The translations under genes were made by a program, and so were the position numbers. Of a stretch of DNA of 64,000 bases, positions 1-11,639 are shown one piece after another. Where the stretch lies: positions 1,487,001 through 1,551,000 of the forward strand of contig CALSFV010000213.1 of assembly GCA_943737045.1 (NCBI GenBank), in the 5' to 3' direction. Every line of letters starts with the position of its first letter. The stretch's first letter is position 1. The notes below the pieces were generated by a model, which ran no database searches, had not been told where the DNA came from, and was given only the letters and a program-made list of their open reading frames with translations. This stretch comes from Parapristionchus giblindavisi (taxonomy: Eukaryota > Nematoda > Chromadorea > Rhabditida > Diplogasteridae).

Positions 1-533
1 TGTTGGCTTGATCAAAATCAGAAATTATTCTCAGATAAAAACGCAAGATTGCAATCTAAAGATTGATATCGTGACAAATAGCAAACTAATCGATATTTAA
101 TAAAAAAATCAATCTCGACCCACTGTTTTTCGGGATGATATAAAAATTCGATAAAGAGCTTATCCATATGAAATCAAATAATAATACTTTTGTATGCAGT
201 CCATAAATCAATCGATAAGCGATGGAGTAGAACACACAGGAGGATTTTTCCTCTGTCAGTAGAGAAGAGGATGTAACTCTTGCCGCGTCCTTTGCGAGAT
301 TGACTCTCTCTCCCTCTCCTTATGTCTTCCATGTTCTCTCACAATCAGTGGACCTCTCTCCCTCTCCCTCTCTCTTTCTCTCTCTCTCTCTATCTCATTA
401 TCCTGCATAAACATTAATTAGCGCATTTCTTTCATCCCCTATCCGTTAACTTTTCACCTTTTCGCCAATTTCCGATCTATAATTTGTTTTGCGATCATAA
501 CCTTGTTTTCTTTGCAGTTGCTCACTTTTCGCA
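1..533. other. Upstream region without a recognised gene
   Basis: AT-rich DNA with a CT-rich tract at about 305-395. A pyrimidine-rich stretch ending TTTGCAG at 517 lies 16 bases before the first start codon and could be a trans-splice acceptor. No coding exon was seen. Confidence 0.5.
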
Positions 534-3500
534 ATGCAAGCTTTAAGTGAGTCATCCATTCGCACTCTGAGGGTTAGTTTTTTTATTCATTCATTATCAT
601 TCTCTTCTCATCCTTTCGCAAATGAATTGATATAGCCCACTATATCACACACAATGCACATCTGATCAACTTATGGTAGCCCATGAAGTACGGTAGTTCT
701 GAACTACGGTAACCATGATCATGCGTCTGTCTAACCGTATTCTTTAAGAGTCTCTTCGGAGAAAACAACGAGGCCATCGAAGAGGTGCTCGGAGGGGTCT
801 TCTCGTCGCACATCTCAAGTAAGTCCAGTATCTTTTCAGTATCATGTGGTGTTGATATCTTGGAAAAGTAGATGAAAAAGTGACATATATTCGTAATTTC
901 GTTGCAAAGGTTTGACAATATGAAGCTATGCTACTTTTACAATCACAAATTTAACGCTACTTTTCACTTTTTCATCTACTTTTCTAATGTATTAACACCG
1001 CTTTATACTTTATTAATAACGACTTAACGAATATTTTCATTAGCGAATATCACTGGTAGGGGGTTTGAGGTCGGAGAGGTAGAGTATGATTCCACGTCGT
1101 TTTATTTCGTAGTGAATTATTCTTGTAAATTAGTTAATCGCTAAAATTAACGATTTTCGTTATCAACCCAAGCTAATTCGAAATGCTCCGCTCTGACAAT
1201 ATTCTCTCACTTTCTTTGTCTACAAGAGAGCATTACCAGAGCTGAGAGTGAAATTAGCTCGGAATGTGCTTTTAATACTGTCTCAGGTTCCAATCGTATT
1301 CGCAGTGTATATCGCCTGTTCTACCATTTTCTGATCATATATTAATCAATATTCTATTTCAGGAGGCGTGTCGGCGGAGTTACACCTGACCGCCCTGATC
1401 AGGGACAGATTCCTGCATCAGGTCTACCTCCTGGAGCCCGCCCAGCCCTCGACCATCCTCATCCTTGGTCCTGCTCCTGTTGTCGTTCTGGACGTCAGAG
1501 GCACTGAGGTACAGTATATTATACATCACACATTAAATATCTATTGATGCAAAGATTACTGTAATAGGCAATATCGATTGATTTGAAGTATATGGTGAAA
1601 ATGGTTGTGAGATGACTGTTTATTGCAGGCCACCTACTGGGTACGGCAGGGAGATCGGCTGACATGTGGAGCACTGAGGGAACTCCGGCATCTCCTTCGT
1701 CACTCCGAACGGCTAGTGGCGGTGAGTGGGCTTCATCCGGTTACAATTATCATTTTAATTAGTTTACGATGGATAGGGATAATAAAAAGTTTTATGGATT
1801 ACCAATTAATGAGCAAAAGATCAAAGATCAAATTCAGAGAGCTCGGCCCCCACTTTCGCCGACACCAGACGGCGGTCCACGACGCCAGGGGATGTCGACG
1901 GCAGAGGCAATCGCCCATGCCCAAGCTCAGCCCGTCGTTCAGCCGCTCTCACTGGTTAGTTCAATGCACAATTATATATTTTCATACATACATGTATGTA
2001 CTTTGGTTCTCCGATCGAAACACTTCATGCATTGTGTTCTAATCTGTGAACCAATTGAACTACCGTATAGATCCAAACTCTGTTGATACCTTCAGGAGGA
2101 CCACTACCAGATGATGGCGCCCGGACGTCCCCTTCCAGGCAGTGACCATCCGGGACCGTCGGGACTCAACTTCAAGTTCGGACCTAGGACAGCTCCCGAA
2201 GTGCAGGTACCGTACTATATACAATAATGATTACTCTAAAAAGTGCTCTATAAATACATTGAAAAAAACTAATTGTTAGTTAAAAAAGCTTTGATTTACG
2301 AGAAATTGCGTTTTGGAGAGATTTTCCAGTTTCTTTACCAAACCTGTTTTCCTATTTTTTCCGAAATACATTTTTTCCGAACAACCCCTGATATACACAA
2401 GATTTTTATCCTTTTCGTTATTGGTTAGATTACGATATCGATACCTAGACAGTGTAGATCTTGACTCAAAATGTTATTCAGCTGCCTCCTCGTCTCGAGC
2501 AGGCCAATGCTCGTTTCGACCGAGTGCAAGTGCACGCGGCGCCCAACGCCAAGCATGAGGGAGGGTTCCGTCCCGTGGTAAGTTCCGTCTCTCTCAAATA
2601 CCCAGTTAGATTCCAAAGATCAATACAACATATATTTCAGAGTGAAGCCCGGAAGGAGGAGGAAGCCATCACGCGCGCCCTCTTTAGGTAAATCTAAGTT
2701 TAAAGGAAGCTAAAAATAATGTATGTCTCTCCATATTATGTTTAAAATGCGAGGGATGTTTAGCACTAAAATCCATATTTCTTTGATTATCATATCATAA
2801 ACAACATACAAATAATATCTCTTGTAGGATCCAGGCGCAGCCGTCTCCCGACCGCGTGAAGGAGGAGAAGAAGGAGGATGAGAAGAAGAAGGAGAAGAAG
2901 GGCTTCGGCACCAGAGTGAAAGGACTCTTAACGTAAGTGGTTGTGAAGATCGTGAACAAGAGAGGGAAAGACAAATAAAGTAATAGATTGGACTAGGATT
3001 GATTCTCTTGTAATGGTTGATCGCTGATCTTTGGACCTTGTATGTAGAGTTGAACGTTGTAATCATAGCAGATCTAAAGATCAAAGATCAATAATAAATT
3101 ATTACTTTAGTTTCACAAGGAAGGAGGATGACCAGCCCACCGCCGAGAGGTGAGCATTTTTTTCTCTCTCTAGTCACTAATCGATCGATAAATCAATATT
3201 TGTCAGGGCCCGATCCGAACTCCATGATGAGGACGACTTCTTCGTTGACTCGCCCGGCCCTCTTCTCACTTCACCCTTGTAAGTTCACAATCAATCGATA
3301 ATACCATTATAACCAGCTAGCAACAGTGTTAACCACTACACGCAACGATGGTTGTACCCTTATATTATTCAAACTCGAGATAAAACATCGGTGCTTGGTC
3401 TGTGCATAACGTATCCTTCATTTCAGGAGAAGGAAGAGACGATCATCCGATGATGATGGAGATGAAGATGGGCCTGCCAATGAGCCAAAGCGCCAGAGGA

Positions 3501-5888
3501 GACAGAGAGAGGAGGAAGGGTGAGTATATAAATGAATACAAAATAGCAATAGAATACAATGATAGATCACTATAGAATGTATAGACGAAAATAGAAATGA
3601 TGAGAGAAAAAAGAGCGAGAGTGAGAGAATCAGACAGCGAGAGTGAGAGAATCAGAGAGCGAGAGTGAGAGAATCAGAGAGCGAGAGTGAGAGAATCAGA
3701 CAGCGAGAGTGAGAGAATCAGAGAGCCAGAGTGAGAGAATCAGACAGCGAGAGTGAGGGAATCAGACAGCGAGAGTGAGAGAATCAGACAGCGAGAGTGA
3801 GAGAATCAGTGAGCGAGAGTGAGAGAATCAGAGAGCGAGAATGAGAGAATCAGACAGCGAGACTGAGAGAATCAGACAGCGAGAGTGACAGGAGGAGTAA
3901 GTTTATCCCAAATCAATCAATAATATCTCTATTACTGTATTGATATATAACTTTTAATCAATATAGACGATGTAATGAAACTCCCAACTTCAAACAATGT
4001 CCAAACAACTCAATCAATCTATCAAACCATCTATATAACATACTATCTAACAAACCGTATTCACTAAATCGATATCATCTAGAATACGGTGTAATATCAA
4101 ACAAAATTGATCAATACACCGAATAATATGTAAATCATTTGTCTGCAATGCATACATTGAATCGATAATAGTGAAAATCAATAATATATTCTAATGTTAT
4201 ATATAATATAGTAATCAATAAAGTGTTCATTTCAGAGATGCTGATATGGAGAGGGTTCATGGGAGTGAAGATGGATCAATCGTTGATGTTGTGGGTGATC
4301 CCGATGTGGAGTAAGTTCACCTAATCAATCAATAATATCTAGATTACTGTATTGATGTCTAACTTTTAATCAATACAGACCATGTTATGAAACTATTCCA
4401 ACAATATTCCCACAACCACAGATATTCACTCAATCTATTTCATCTAGAATACAGTGTAATATCAAACAAAATGAATCATTAAACCGAATAATATGTAGAC
4501 CAATTGTCCTAGTGTGCAATGCATTCATTGAATCGATAAAAGTGAAAATAAATAATATATTCTCATGGCATATATAAAATAGTAATCAATAAAGTGTTAA
4601 TTTCAGAGATGATGAGAACGGCGAAGACGCCCCTGGCCAAGCACCCGCTACTCAACCTGCTCCGGGCGCAGCGGTTCTTCTTCCGGTGCAGACTCCACCT
4701 GCCGCAGCCACAGCTCCCGCCGGTGCTCCTGTCGTCGTCGATGTGTCCGAGGACATCCAGCTGCCCGATAAGTAAGATCACCCTATTCCTTGTCATAATC
4801 GATAAGTACCGTAATCATAGGGAGAAAAGTACGTTACAAGCTGCAAAGTCTGACCGCATTTTGAGCAGAAAATTTCCGAAAAAATCGATAAAACTGATCG
4901 CATTTTGGAAATATGTAACGCAGCTAATGCACACACTCACTAATCTATCAAATCGATCAAATTCAGGCATCAAATCAAGAACACGGTGCAAGCGATCCCG
5001 GACACGACATACGTCACGCACCACAAGGACATCAAGGAGATGTGCGACCCCCTGGTCTTCAGTAAGAAAATGTCCATCGTGACAACCACATCGGCACGAA
5101 GGAAGACTGTGGTATGTTCATTACTTTATCTCCCTCTACCTCTCCTTTTCTCTCCCTCTCCCTCATCCTCGCACTTTACAGGAGTCGTTGGAGAGGACCT
5201 TCGATCTCCTCGTCTACCATCCGATGACCCGGGAGCAGTACAACCAGCTGGCCTACGAGTTGAACCAGATCATCACTCGTCTGGCTCATCTCGTCCAGCT
5301 GGGAGAGAAGTTCAATCGGGTATGTCTCTATTTATTTATTTATTTATTTATTTATTTACTTATCGTACACCACAAGGATGTTTCATCAAGTACAAAATGT
5401 AAATTCCCCTCTCTCCCTCTCTCTATCTATCTCTCCCTCTCCCTCCCTCCCCTCTCTCTCGAGATCCTATCATCCAATCCCATGTTATTTAATAACTAAA
5501 TACATATTCAAATTCTCTCGAATTCGTGCCTGAAAGCCTTCCCTTTATAAACTGCGCAAAAACTGTAATCGCCTTATACATATCACTCCCTCTTATTATA
5601 TTTGATAGAATAAATCAATAAATAAATAAATCAATCAATATATAAATACATACATATTTAGTTCCTGAAGAGAAGAATGGAGCGAGCTGCCGGTGGAAGA
5701 AGAGGCAAGGTCGCCTTCAATGCTGGGATGGAGGCACGATATGACGCCTTCAAGTAAGTGAACTAGAGATCAAAGATCAAAGATCAATATCCTTCATTTC
5801 TCTCCAATAAATCAATATTTTCAGGGCGTACGGCGATCGATTGAGACGGGACATGGAGGAGCTCAACGGAGAATTGAATGGATATTAA
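534..5888 (+). CDS. Unrecognised charged, probably nuclear protein, 18 exons, 568 residues
   Basis: Exons: 534-572, 749-818, 1363-1508, 1629-1721, 1838-1954, 2096-2206, 2482-2577, 2641-2687, 2828-2932, 3111-3149, 3207-3278, 3427-3519, 4236-4310, 4607-4771, 4967-5111, 5182-5319, 5662-5753, 5825-5888. All introns are GT-AG, all phases agree, and the sum is 1707 nt. The start (MQALSESSIRTLR) follows a possible trans-splice acceptor. The second exon uses a less usual TTTAAG acceptor, so the 5' end is the weakest part. I do not recognise the family. Residues 1-120 look like a compact domain (LFGENNEAIEEVLGG). A long polar middle carries a lysine/glutamate tract, basic clusters typical of nuclear signals (LRRKRRSSDDD, PKRQRRQR), acidic runs and a Pro/Ala-rich stretch. 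The last ~130 residues (from TVESLERTFDLLVYHPM) look helical. Nuclear location is inferred from the basic clusters only. Confidence 0.85.
1166..1280. mobile_element. MITE family 1, copy 1 (inside intron 2)
   Basis: A ~115-bp element starting near ACCCAAGCTAATTCG and ending AGCTCGGAATGTGCTTTTAA. It matches elements at 54.55 kb and 56.83 kb, including the internal GAGAGCATTACCAGAGC segment. The ends are imperfect inverted repeats of each other. It is non-coding and lies in an intron of the first gene. Confidence 0.6.
3612..3890. repeat. 22-bp minisatellite in intron 12
   Basis: About 12 head-to-tail copies of a 22-bp unit (GAGAGTGAGAGAATCAGACA plus GC) with point variants (cagaga, cagtga, gagact). 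The unit is not a multiple of three and every frame meets TGA within three units, so it is not coding. It sits between the donor of exon 12 (3519) and exon 13 (4236), directly before a donor-like GTAAGT at 3897. Confidence 0.9.
3897..4235 (+). repeat. Duplicated intron, copy 1
   Basis: This stretch (GTAAGTTTATCCCAAATCAA to the TTTCAG before exon 13) is a diverged copy of intron 13 at 4311-4606. Shared landmarks in the same order are ATTACTGTATTGAT, TTTTAATCAATA, AATGAAACT/TATGAAACT, and AGTAATCAATAAAGTGTT just before TTTCAGAGATG. The copies begin with the same donor and end with the same acceptor, so exon 13 or its neighbour arose by tandem duplication of an exon-intron unit. Confidence 0.85.
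4311..4606 (+). repeat. Duplicated intron, copy 2 (intron 13)
   Basis: Second copy of the block at 3897-4235, spliced as intron 13 of the first gene. It is slightly shorter than copy 1. The homology continues into the first five bases of the following exon (AGATG) in both copies. Confidence 0.85.
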
Positions 5889-8566
5889 GTTATCCTCTAC
5901 CGCTCCGCCTCCATGCGCCCACTCATCATCGCCGTCTCCATCACCATCATCATCAACATCATCATCATCATCATCATCATCAACATCTTCTTCTTCTTCT
6001 TTTTCTTCTTCTATCCCCGACCCATCTTCTATTGATAATGTAAGTCTCATTATTGTTCGCTCTCACTCAGTATAGCACTATCATTATTAATACGTCAATA
6101 GAATGATTACCGTAATCCTACAGTATACCATTACAGACTCCGGGCAACTTTGAGAGAAGGCCGTGGGGGTCCGACCACCACCGACCGGCGGTCCCCGGGT
6201 GACGCGAGGAGGACGAGGAGGTAGGTAGATCACTGAATGATATTCAATCAATAGACACAGATCAATCAATAATATTCAATCAATAGATTAATAGGGATCA
6301 ACCAATACTATTCAATAGCTCGATAGAGATAAATCAAAACTCAATAGATAGATCAAACAGATCAACCAATGAACATATTTTCTATGAAATCAATCAATAA
6401 TCAATGTGACCTACCGTACCCTATATCTTCCATTTCAGAGTTCGTCATCCACCGTCGTCTTGCCGCTTCTTCCCTCCACCGCATATACAGTCTCATTAGC
6501 TGGCGGTGTGAGTGCGGCAGACGACAACCGGATGGATGCAACTGTAAGTGCATTATTATTATTATTATTATTTATTATATTATTGTTAATCCATCAAACA
6601 TATAATCAATCTCTAAAATCATCTCATCTCATATTTTTTACCTTTCTTTTCGTGGCTTTCGTACTGAACATCACTATTAATCTATCAACCATCTTCATCT
6701 ATCAATCAATAAATTCATTCAGTCTCTCTCGGACTCCTACGCCTACCACACCCTACTGTATTATATTGTTAAAGGTATTACATTAATTTATTATCAATCA
6801 ATCAATAATTCATTTGGAGAAAAACCTTTGGCAACTCCAGAAAACTCATCATCGATTACTCATCGATCCCTTTTAATCCGACCTAGGGTAGCATTATTGA
6901 TTGACATATTTTAATATGTGAAGTACAACACAATGTACCAATGATCATACTGAACAATGATACAAATCTAATCTTCTTCTTTTGGTATTTGTAGACTACC
7001 GTAATCATTAGTGACTTTACCATTAACCTATCACATAGTGGACTCTATCATCAACCATATATCCTACCATTACAGTCATCTGAGGCAAAAGAGGCTCACC
7101 GTCACTCTTCTCCTCCATCGGTTTGATGCCTCTACATCCATGCATCTAAGGAGATTGATGAGGTACTGTAATTGAACAATTATAGTCAATATCGATCGAT
7201 GGATACTGTATCAATAAGATATCGGGATCTTTCTGTACTTAAGGCATCTTGATCACGAAATGATTATTCAATTTATTATTTTATTTTATTTTAATGATTA
7301 TTTTATTCGAGGAAAAGATATGATTTGTTTCATATTTCAGATGGCGCCTCATGCCCCCCCTCCCCCTCCCCCTTTATTCTGTGCCTTTATTCTTTATTCT
7401 GTATATATTCTTTATTCTGTGTTATTCTTTATTCTTTATTCTTTATCCTGTGCCATTTTTAGATTCTTTTTTATATTATATATTTGTCATACTTTATTAA
7501 AAAATTTATAAAATCGAAAAAAAATTAAAAAAAAACGAAAACCCCAAAAAGATTACCGTTTTGTATATATTTTTCCTTTTAGTTCTTTGTATTTCTTGAA
7601 AAAAACAAAAATCTTAAAAAAAATCTAAAAAATCACAAAAGCCAAAAAGATATTTCATTGTACATAGTTCGTTTATCATCCCTTATTTTCCTACCCCCCC
7701 CCCCCCCCCCCCGTCTCTCTCTATTAGTATGCCCCTGTCCAATCCCCACACCCCTCTTAGTGTCATAACTAGTGTCATATATCCCATTTATCTTTATTTC
7801 TTTACCCTCTTATTATTATTCATATAGTGTATATATTTTCTTTTATAAGTCCCCTTTAAATCCTTTTCCTTAAGTCCCCTTTAAATCCTTTTCCTTAAGT
7901 CCTCTTTAAATCCCCTTTTCCTCAAGTCCCCTTTGAATAAGGCAACAGCCCACTCATCATCTCGCGACAACGACCCCCATCACACCTCCCAAGGTATGAT
8001 CTTTGATCTCACATCCTTTACAAACAGTCTTTTGTGTGTCATTATGACTATTATACAGAAACCAATCAATACTCACCTTCTCCCATCTTCAGGGTTTCTT
8101 TCAATGCCTCAATCGATCACTCTGGACTTCGCACTGTCGTCGATGACTAACTGTAACGACGAGCATCACTAACTCAATCGGAGACGCCTCCACACCATCG
8201 AACTACAGTCGTCACACTATTCAATCCGTGTTAGTTATTCTACCATAATATCCATTATATAATAATAATAATCAATAATCGAATATTCCATCACTTACAG
8301 AACGAAGTGAAGACTGGTCGTGTTCATGTCATCCACTCCACCAATACACTATAACCTCCTTCATCACCATAACGCAGAGAAGGTACGTTATATTTGTGAA
8401 CGTGTGACGATTCGATAAGAGTTAACTGTACATGAAACCTGAAATCAACAATCTGAATATTATTTAATGAAATGAACCGAAAAAGTGAACGATCTCTTCA
8501 TTTCACAAACTATTTTGTTCTCATTCGAGTGATTAATTTATTGATTGATAATCAATTGTACTTTAG
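5889..8566 (+). other. Region with isolated exon-like fragments after the first gene
   Basis: Several GC-richer pieces are bounded by splice-like signals: 6137-6220 (open in one frame), 6439-6543 (35 open codons, TTTCAG to GTAAGT) and 6723-6774 (in phase with the previous piece). A TCA/TCT trinucleotide tract lies at 5925-6010 and a run of 19 C at 7694-7712. CT-rich direct repeats of TAAGTCCCCTTTAAATCCTT occur at 7845-7935. The fragments could be extra 3' exons, spliced 3' UTR or remnants. No complete reading frame could be joined. Confidence 0.35.
8430..8525. repeat. Dispersed segment shared with 10.65 kb
   Basis: The stretch from CATGAAACCTGAAATCAACA to the TTTCACAAACTATTT block recurs at 10,650-10,745 with a few substitutions. 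It lies just upstream of the first phosphorylase-like exon remnant. Confidence 0.75.
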
Positions 8567-10130
8567 TCTCAATGGATCGATACTCAAGTTGTCTTCGCCA
8601 TGCCCTATGATACTAACCGTTCCCGTATATCATAACAATATAGTGAATATTCTTCGTCTATGGTAAGTGTCATATTGATATGATAGATGAAGATAAAGAG
8701 TATCTTTGAATTGATGCTGTATTACTGTATTCACTAATTGATTGATTGATTACTCAGGTCAGCAAAGGATGAAAATCATTTCCATTTAAAGTTCTTCAAT
8801 AATGGAGATTAATTCAAGGCTGTCATGGATAGCAACCTAAGTCAAAACATCACTCGTGCACTATATCCTAATGATAATGTAAGTAAAAGATAGAATATGA
8901 CTAATTAGCAAATTGATCTTTGATCTTTTGTAGAAGTTCAGTGGAAAGGAACTCCGTCTGAAACAGCAATACTTCCTCGTTGCTCTACACACACTCTCTC
9001 TTCACACTCTCACTCTCTCTTTCTTCTGTACACTCTTCAGGATATAATCCGGTTTGATCTTTGATCTTCTATCCTTCATTATTTGATCTTTGATCTTTGC
9101 AGTCGTTATAAGTCGTCCAAGCACAGTAGTCGAGAAGCTGTTAGTATCGACTTCGGTACATCCGCTGATAAGGTGGGTGATAAGAGATGAAAAGATCAAA
9201 GATCAATTTTATATCTTCAGATTGCAATTCAACTGAACGATACTCATCCTTACATTGTAATTCCTGAATTGATGAGACTTCTCATAGATGGTGAGAGTGC
9301 GTATCATTCATTCTTTATTTTCCCACTCTACACAATACCTATCGTAATCATTCAGATCTCTCATACGAGTAGGCCTCCGATATCAGTGTCAACACCTATG
9401 CATACACTAAATGAATTCATGAATACTAATCACACTCTTCTTCCTAAAGTACCGTAATCTATGCTCATTTTTACAGTAATCAATATTATCTGTAGGCTCG
9501 AGAACATGCTTCCCCCGCCATCTTGAGATTATCTAAGAGATTTATCAGAGAGTAATGGATGTAAGCTCCGTCTCTTTGATCTTTGCTATCTACGAAAGTT
9601 GCTGCCTCCTGGAGAGTTTGATCGTCTTCGACGTATGAGTATAGTAGAAGAGGCTGATGAAGTATGTTCAGTATTGATTAATCGATTGATTATCGATTAA
9701 TTTTGTAGCATGGTGAGAAACGCATCAACATGGCCCATGTGTGTATCGTTGCTTCTCATGCTGCCGATGGTGTAGCTACCCTTCACTCTACATGATGATT
9801 ACTGTAACTGTTCGATGTAGGAGAACAAGATGTGTGTATCTGAACATCTGGCTGATGAGTACAGCGGTCAGATCAATCCCTCATCCATCTTTCATATTCA
9901 TGTAAGTATATAATAATAATAATTTAATGATAATAATAATATTAATAATAATAATAATAATAATTCAAATGATTAACTAAACATATTTAATTATGATTAG
10001 TCATTCTTTTAGGTGAAACGTATCCACGAGTACAAGAAACAACTCCTGAACAATCGCAGCTCTCTACAATAGAATCAAGGCCAATCCATCAATCGAAATG
10101 GTTCCCAGAACGATGATCTACTGTGGAAAG
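8567..10130 (+). pseudogene. Glycogen phosphorylase pseudogene (internal part, introns kept)
   Basis: A series of exon remnants reads, in order, as the middle of glycogen phosphorylase, the PLP enzyme that releases glucose-1-phosphate from glycogen. Recognisable pieces are WIDTQVVFAMPYDT (8573), SNLSQNITRALYPNDN, FSGKELRLKQQYF (~8938), RRYKSSKHSSREAVS, IAIQLNDTHP and IPELMRLLID, GEFDRLRRMSIVEEADE, HGEKRINMAHVCIVASHA, ENKMCVSEHLADEY, VKRIHEYKKQLLN and NRIKANPSIEMVPRTM. GT-AG introns remain, so it is a duplicated gene, not a retrocopy. Lesions: a 1-nt frameshift after AMPYDT; TAA replacing the Tyr codon after NNGD (~8810); a CT-rich insertion after YFLVA (~8985-9030); an inserted stretch before TNHTLLPK; an extra C and a TAA in the LPRHLEII block (~9510); and a frame break after KKQLLN. 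The N-terminal quarter and the C-terminal PLP-lysine region were not found. Confidence 0.9.
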
Positions 10131-10162
10131 GTATACTGTAGTTTTGATTTTTATCGATTGAT

Positions 10163-10284
10163 TACATACGTGGGCGGCATTGTCGCTAGCAACAAGACCC
10201 ACCCGATTTAGCCAAAATTCACTTAAAATGATTTTTATAAATTATATTATATTTAAATGCGACAAAGGTTGCCCACGTATGATT
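10163..10284. mobile_element. CATACGTGGGC MITE, copy 1
   Basis: A ~120-bp element beginning CATACGTGGGCGGCATTGTC and ending with the inverted counterpart GCGACAAAGGTTGCCCACGTATG. The interior carries GACCCACCCGATTTAGCC, also present in inverted form in the larger relative at 24.24 kb. No open frame. A target duplication is not clear. Confidence 0.7.
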
Positions 10285-10289
10285 CAAAT

Positions 10290-10560
10290 TAACAGCACAC
10301 CATAATTAACTCTTATTACAGAGATAAATCAATGAGCTATTGTTACATTTAATTATTGTTATAACTTTTTGTTATTATGAGGAGAGGAGAAGAAAGGTGA
10401 GAAAAATAAATCAATAATGTGAATCTCACTATGAAGATACCGTAATATCATTCATTCAGACCCCTCTACTCGTTAATTTGGTAGTTTTATGACTGAACCA
10501 ACCAAGTATTCTATATTAAATCGATGTTTTATGATGATTAATATCTAACCTCGGAGATTT
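10290..10560. repeat. Tandem duplicate block, copy 1
   Basis: The block running through CACACCATAATTAACTCTTA, GAGGAGAGGAGAAGAAAGGTG, TACCGTAATATCATTCATTC and TATGACTGAACCAACCAA recurs at 10,845-11,095. Both copies keep TTACAG and GGTGAG splice-like signals but encode nothing recognisable. Confidence 0.8.
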
Positions 10561-10844
10561 ATTGATTGATCTTCTATTCGAGATGATCATCTATTCATCC
10601 AGAGTAGAATGAAAGAAGGAAAAGGTCGGTTTAGCTTGCATTCCCCACTTGTATGAAACCTGAAATCAACAATTTGAATATTAAATGAAATGAACAGAAA
10701 AAAGTGAATGATCTCTCTTAATTTCACAAACTATTTAGTTCTTGATCAACCATTGAGAGACCACTATGAAAAGATCCGATCACTAATGTTTGGTCTATCA
10801 TTTAATGATACTATCTTTGTAATATATAAACAGCATCAAATTCT

Positions 10845-11095
10845 CTACACACTATAATTAACTTTCATTACAGAGATAAATCAATATTCTATTGTTACAT
10901 TTTTTGTTATTGTTATAAGTTTTTTTGTTGTTATTATCAGGAGAGGAGAAGAAAGGTGAGAAAAAGTAAATCAATAATGTGAAACACTATGACGATACCG
11001 TAATCTCATTCATTCAGATCCCTCTACTCATTAATATGGTAGTTTTATGACTGAACTAACCAACTATTTCATATCAAATGGATGATTTAATGATT
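10845..11095. repeat. Tandem duplicate block, copy 2
   Basis: Second copy of the 10,290-10,560 block, about 555 bp downstream. The order of landmarks is the same, with small indels in the T-rich part. A copy of the 8.43-kb segment lies between the two copies at 10,650-10,745. Confidence 0.8.
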
Positions 11096-11639
11096 TATAT
11101 ATAGGTTAGTTTATTTCTTCATCCAATATACAACAATTGATTTCTGAAATAGAAACAGTCATTGATCATAGTCTTTCAATTATTATTCTTACAATAATCT
11201 AATGAATTTAAATAATTGCAGAAATAATACCGAATGGTCACTGTATTGAATAGGATCGATATATGTAGAAAGCGATATAGAAGAATAGAATGAATAAAGA
11301 CCTGAAGAGTCTCCATAATCGATATTTCCTGATATCGTAATAATATTCAAAAGGTATTCATTGAACTTTTGCTCATGTACTAATGAAAATCAATAATCGC
11401 ATATTTAAAAGCCATATTCAGATTTTGCTGGGTCTAATCCACACTGCTGCCTGCTATTTTACCTACCGTAATCTAAGCCCAGACTACCGTAATGCATATG
11501 AAAGAACTAAAAATCGAATAAATAGTTATAAATGAAGAACGAAAAGGAAACAGGCGATCGATTTTTCTGAAAGAACAATGTAGAAATATGAAAAGAACAA
11601 TAAATAAGGTATGATCTCTTTCTTTCTCTCTCGCATTTA

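Noticed and set aside
3870..3896. Micro-exon between the minisatellite and the donor at 3897
   Set aside because: Acceptor choices after CAG either meet TGA or shift the phase so that exons 13 and 14 no longer read in frame.
5878..6075. Serine-rich open frame overlapping the end of the first gene
   Set aside because: It comes from a TCA/TCT trinucleotide tract and begins out of frame inside the last exon. No conserved sequence or splice partner supports it.
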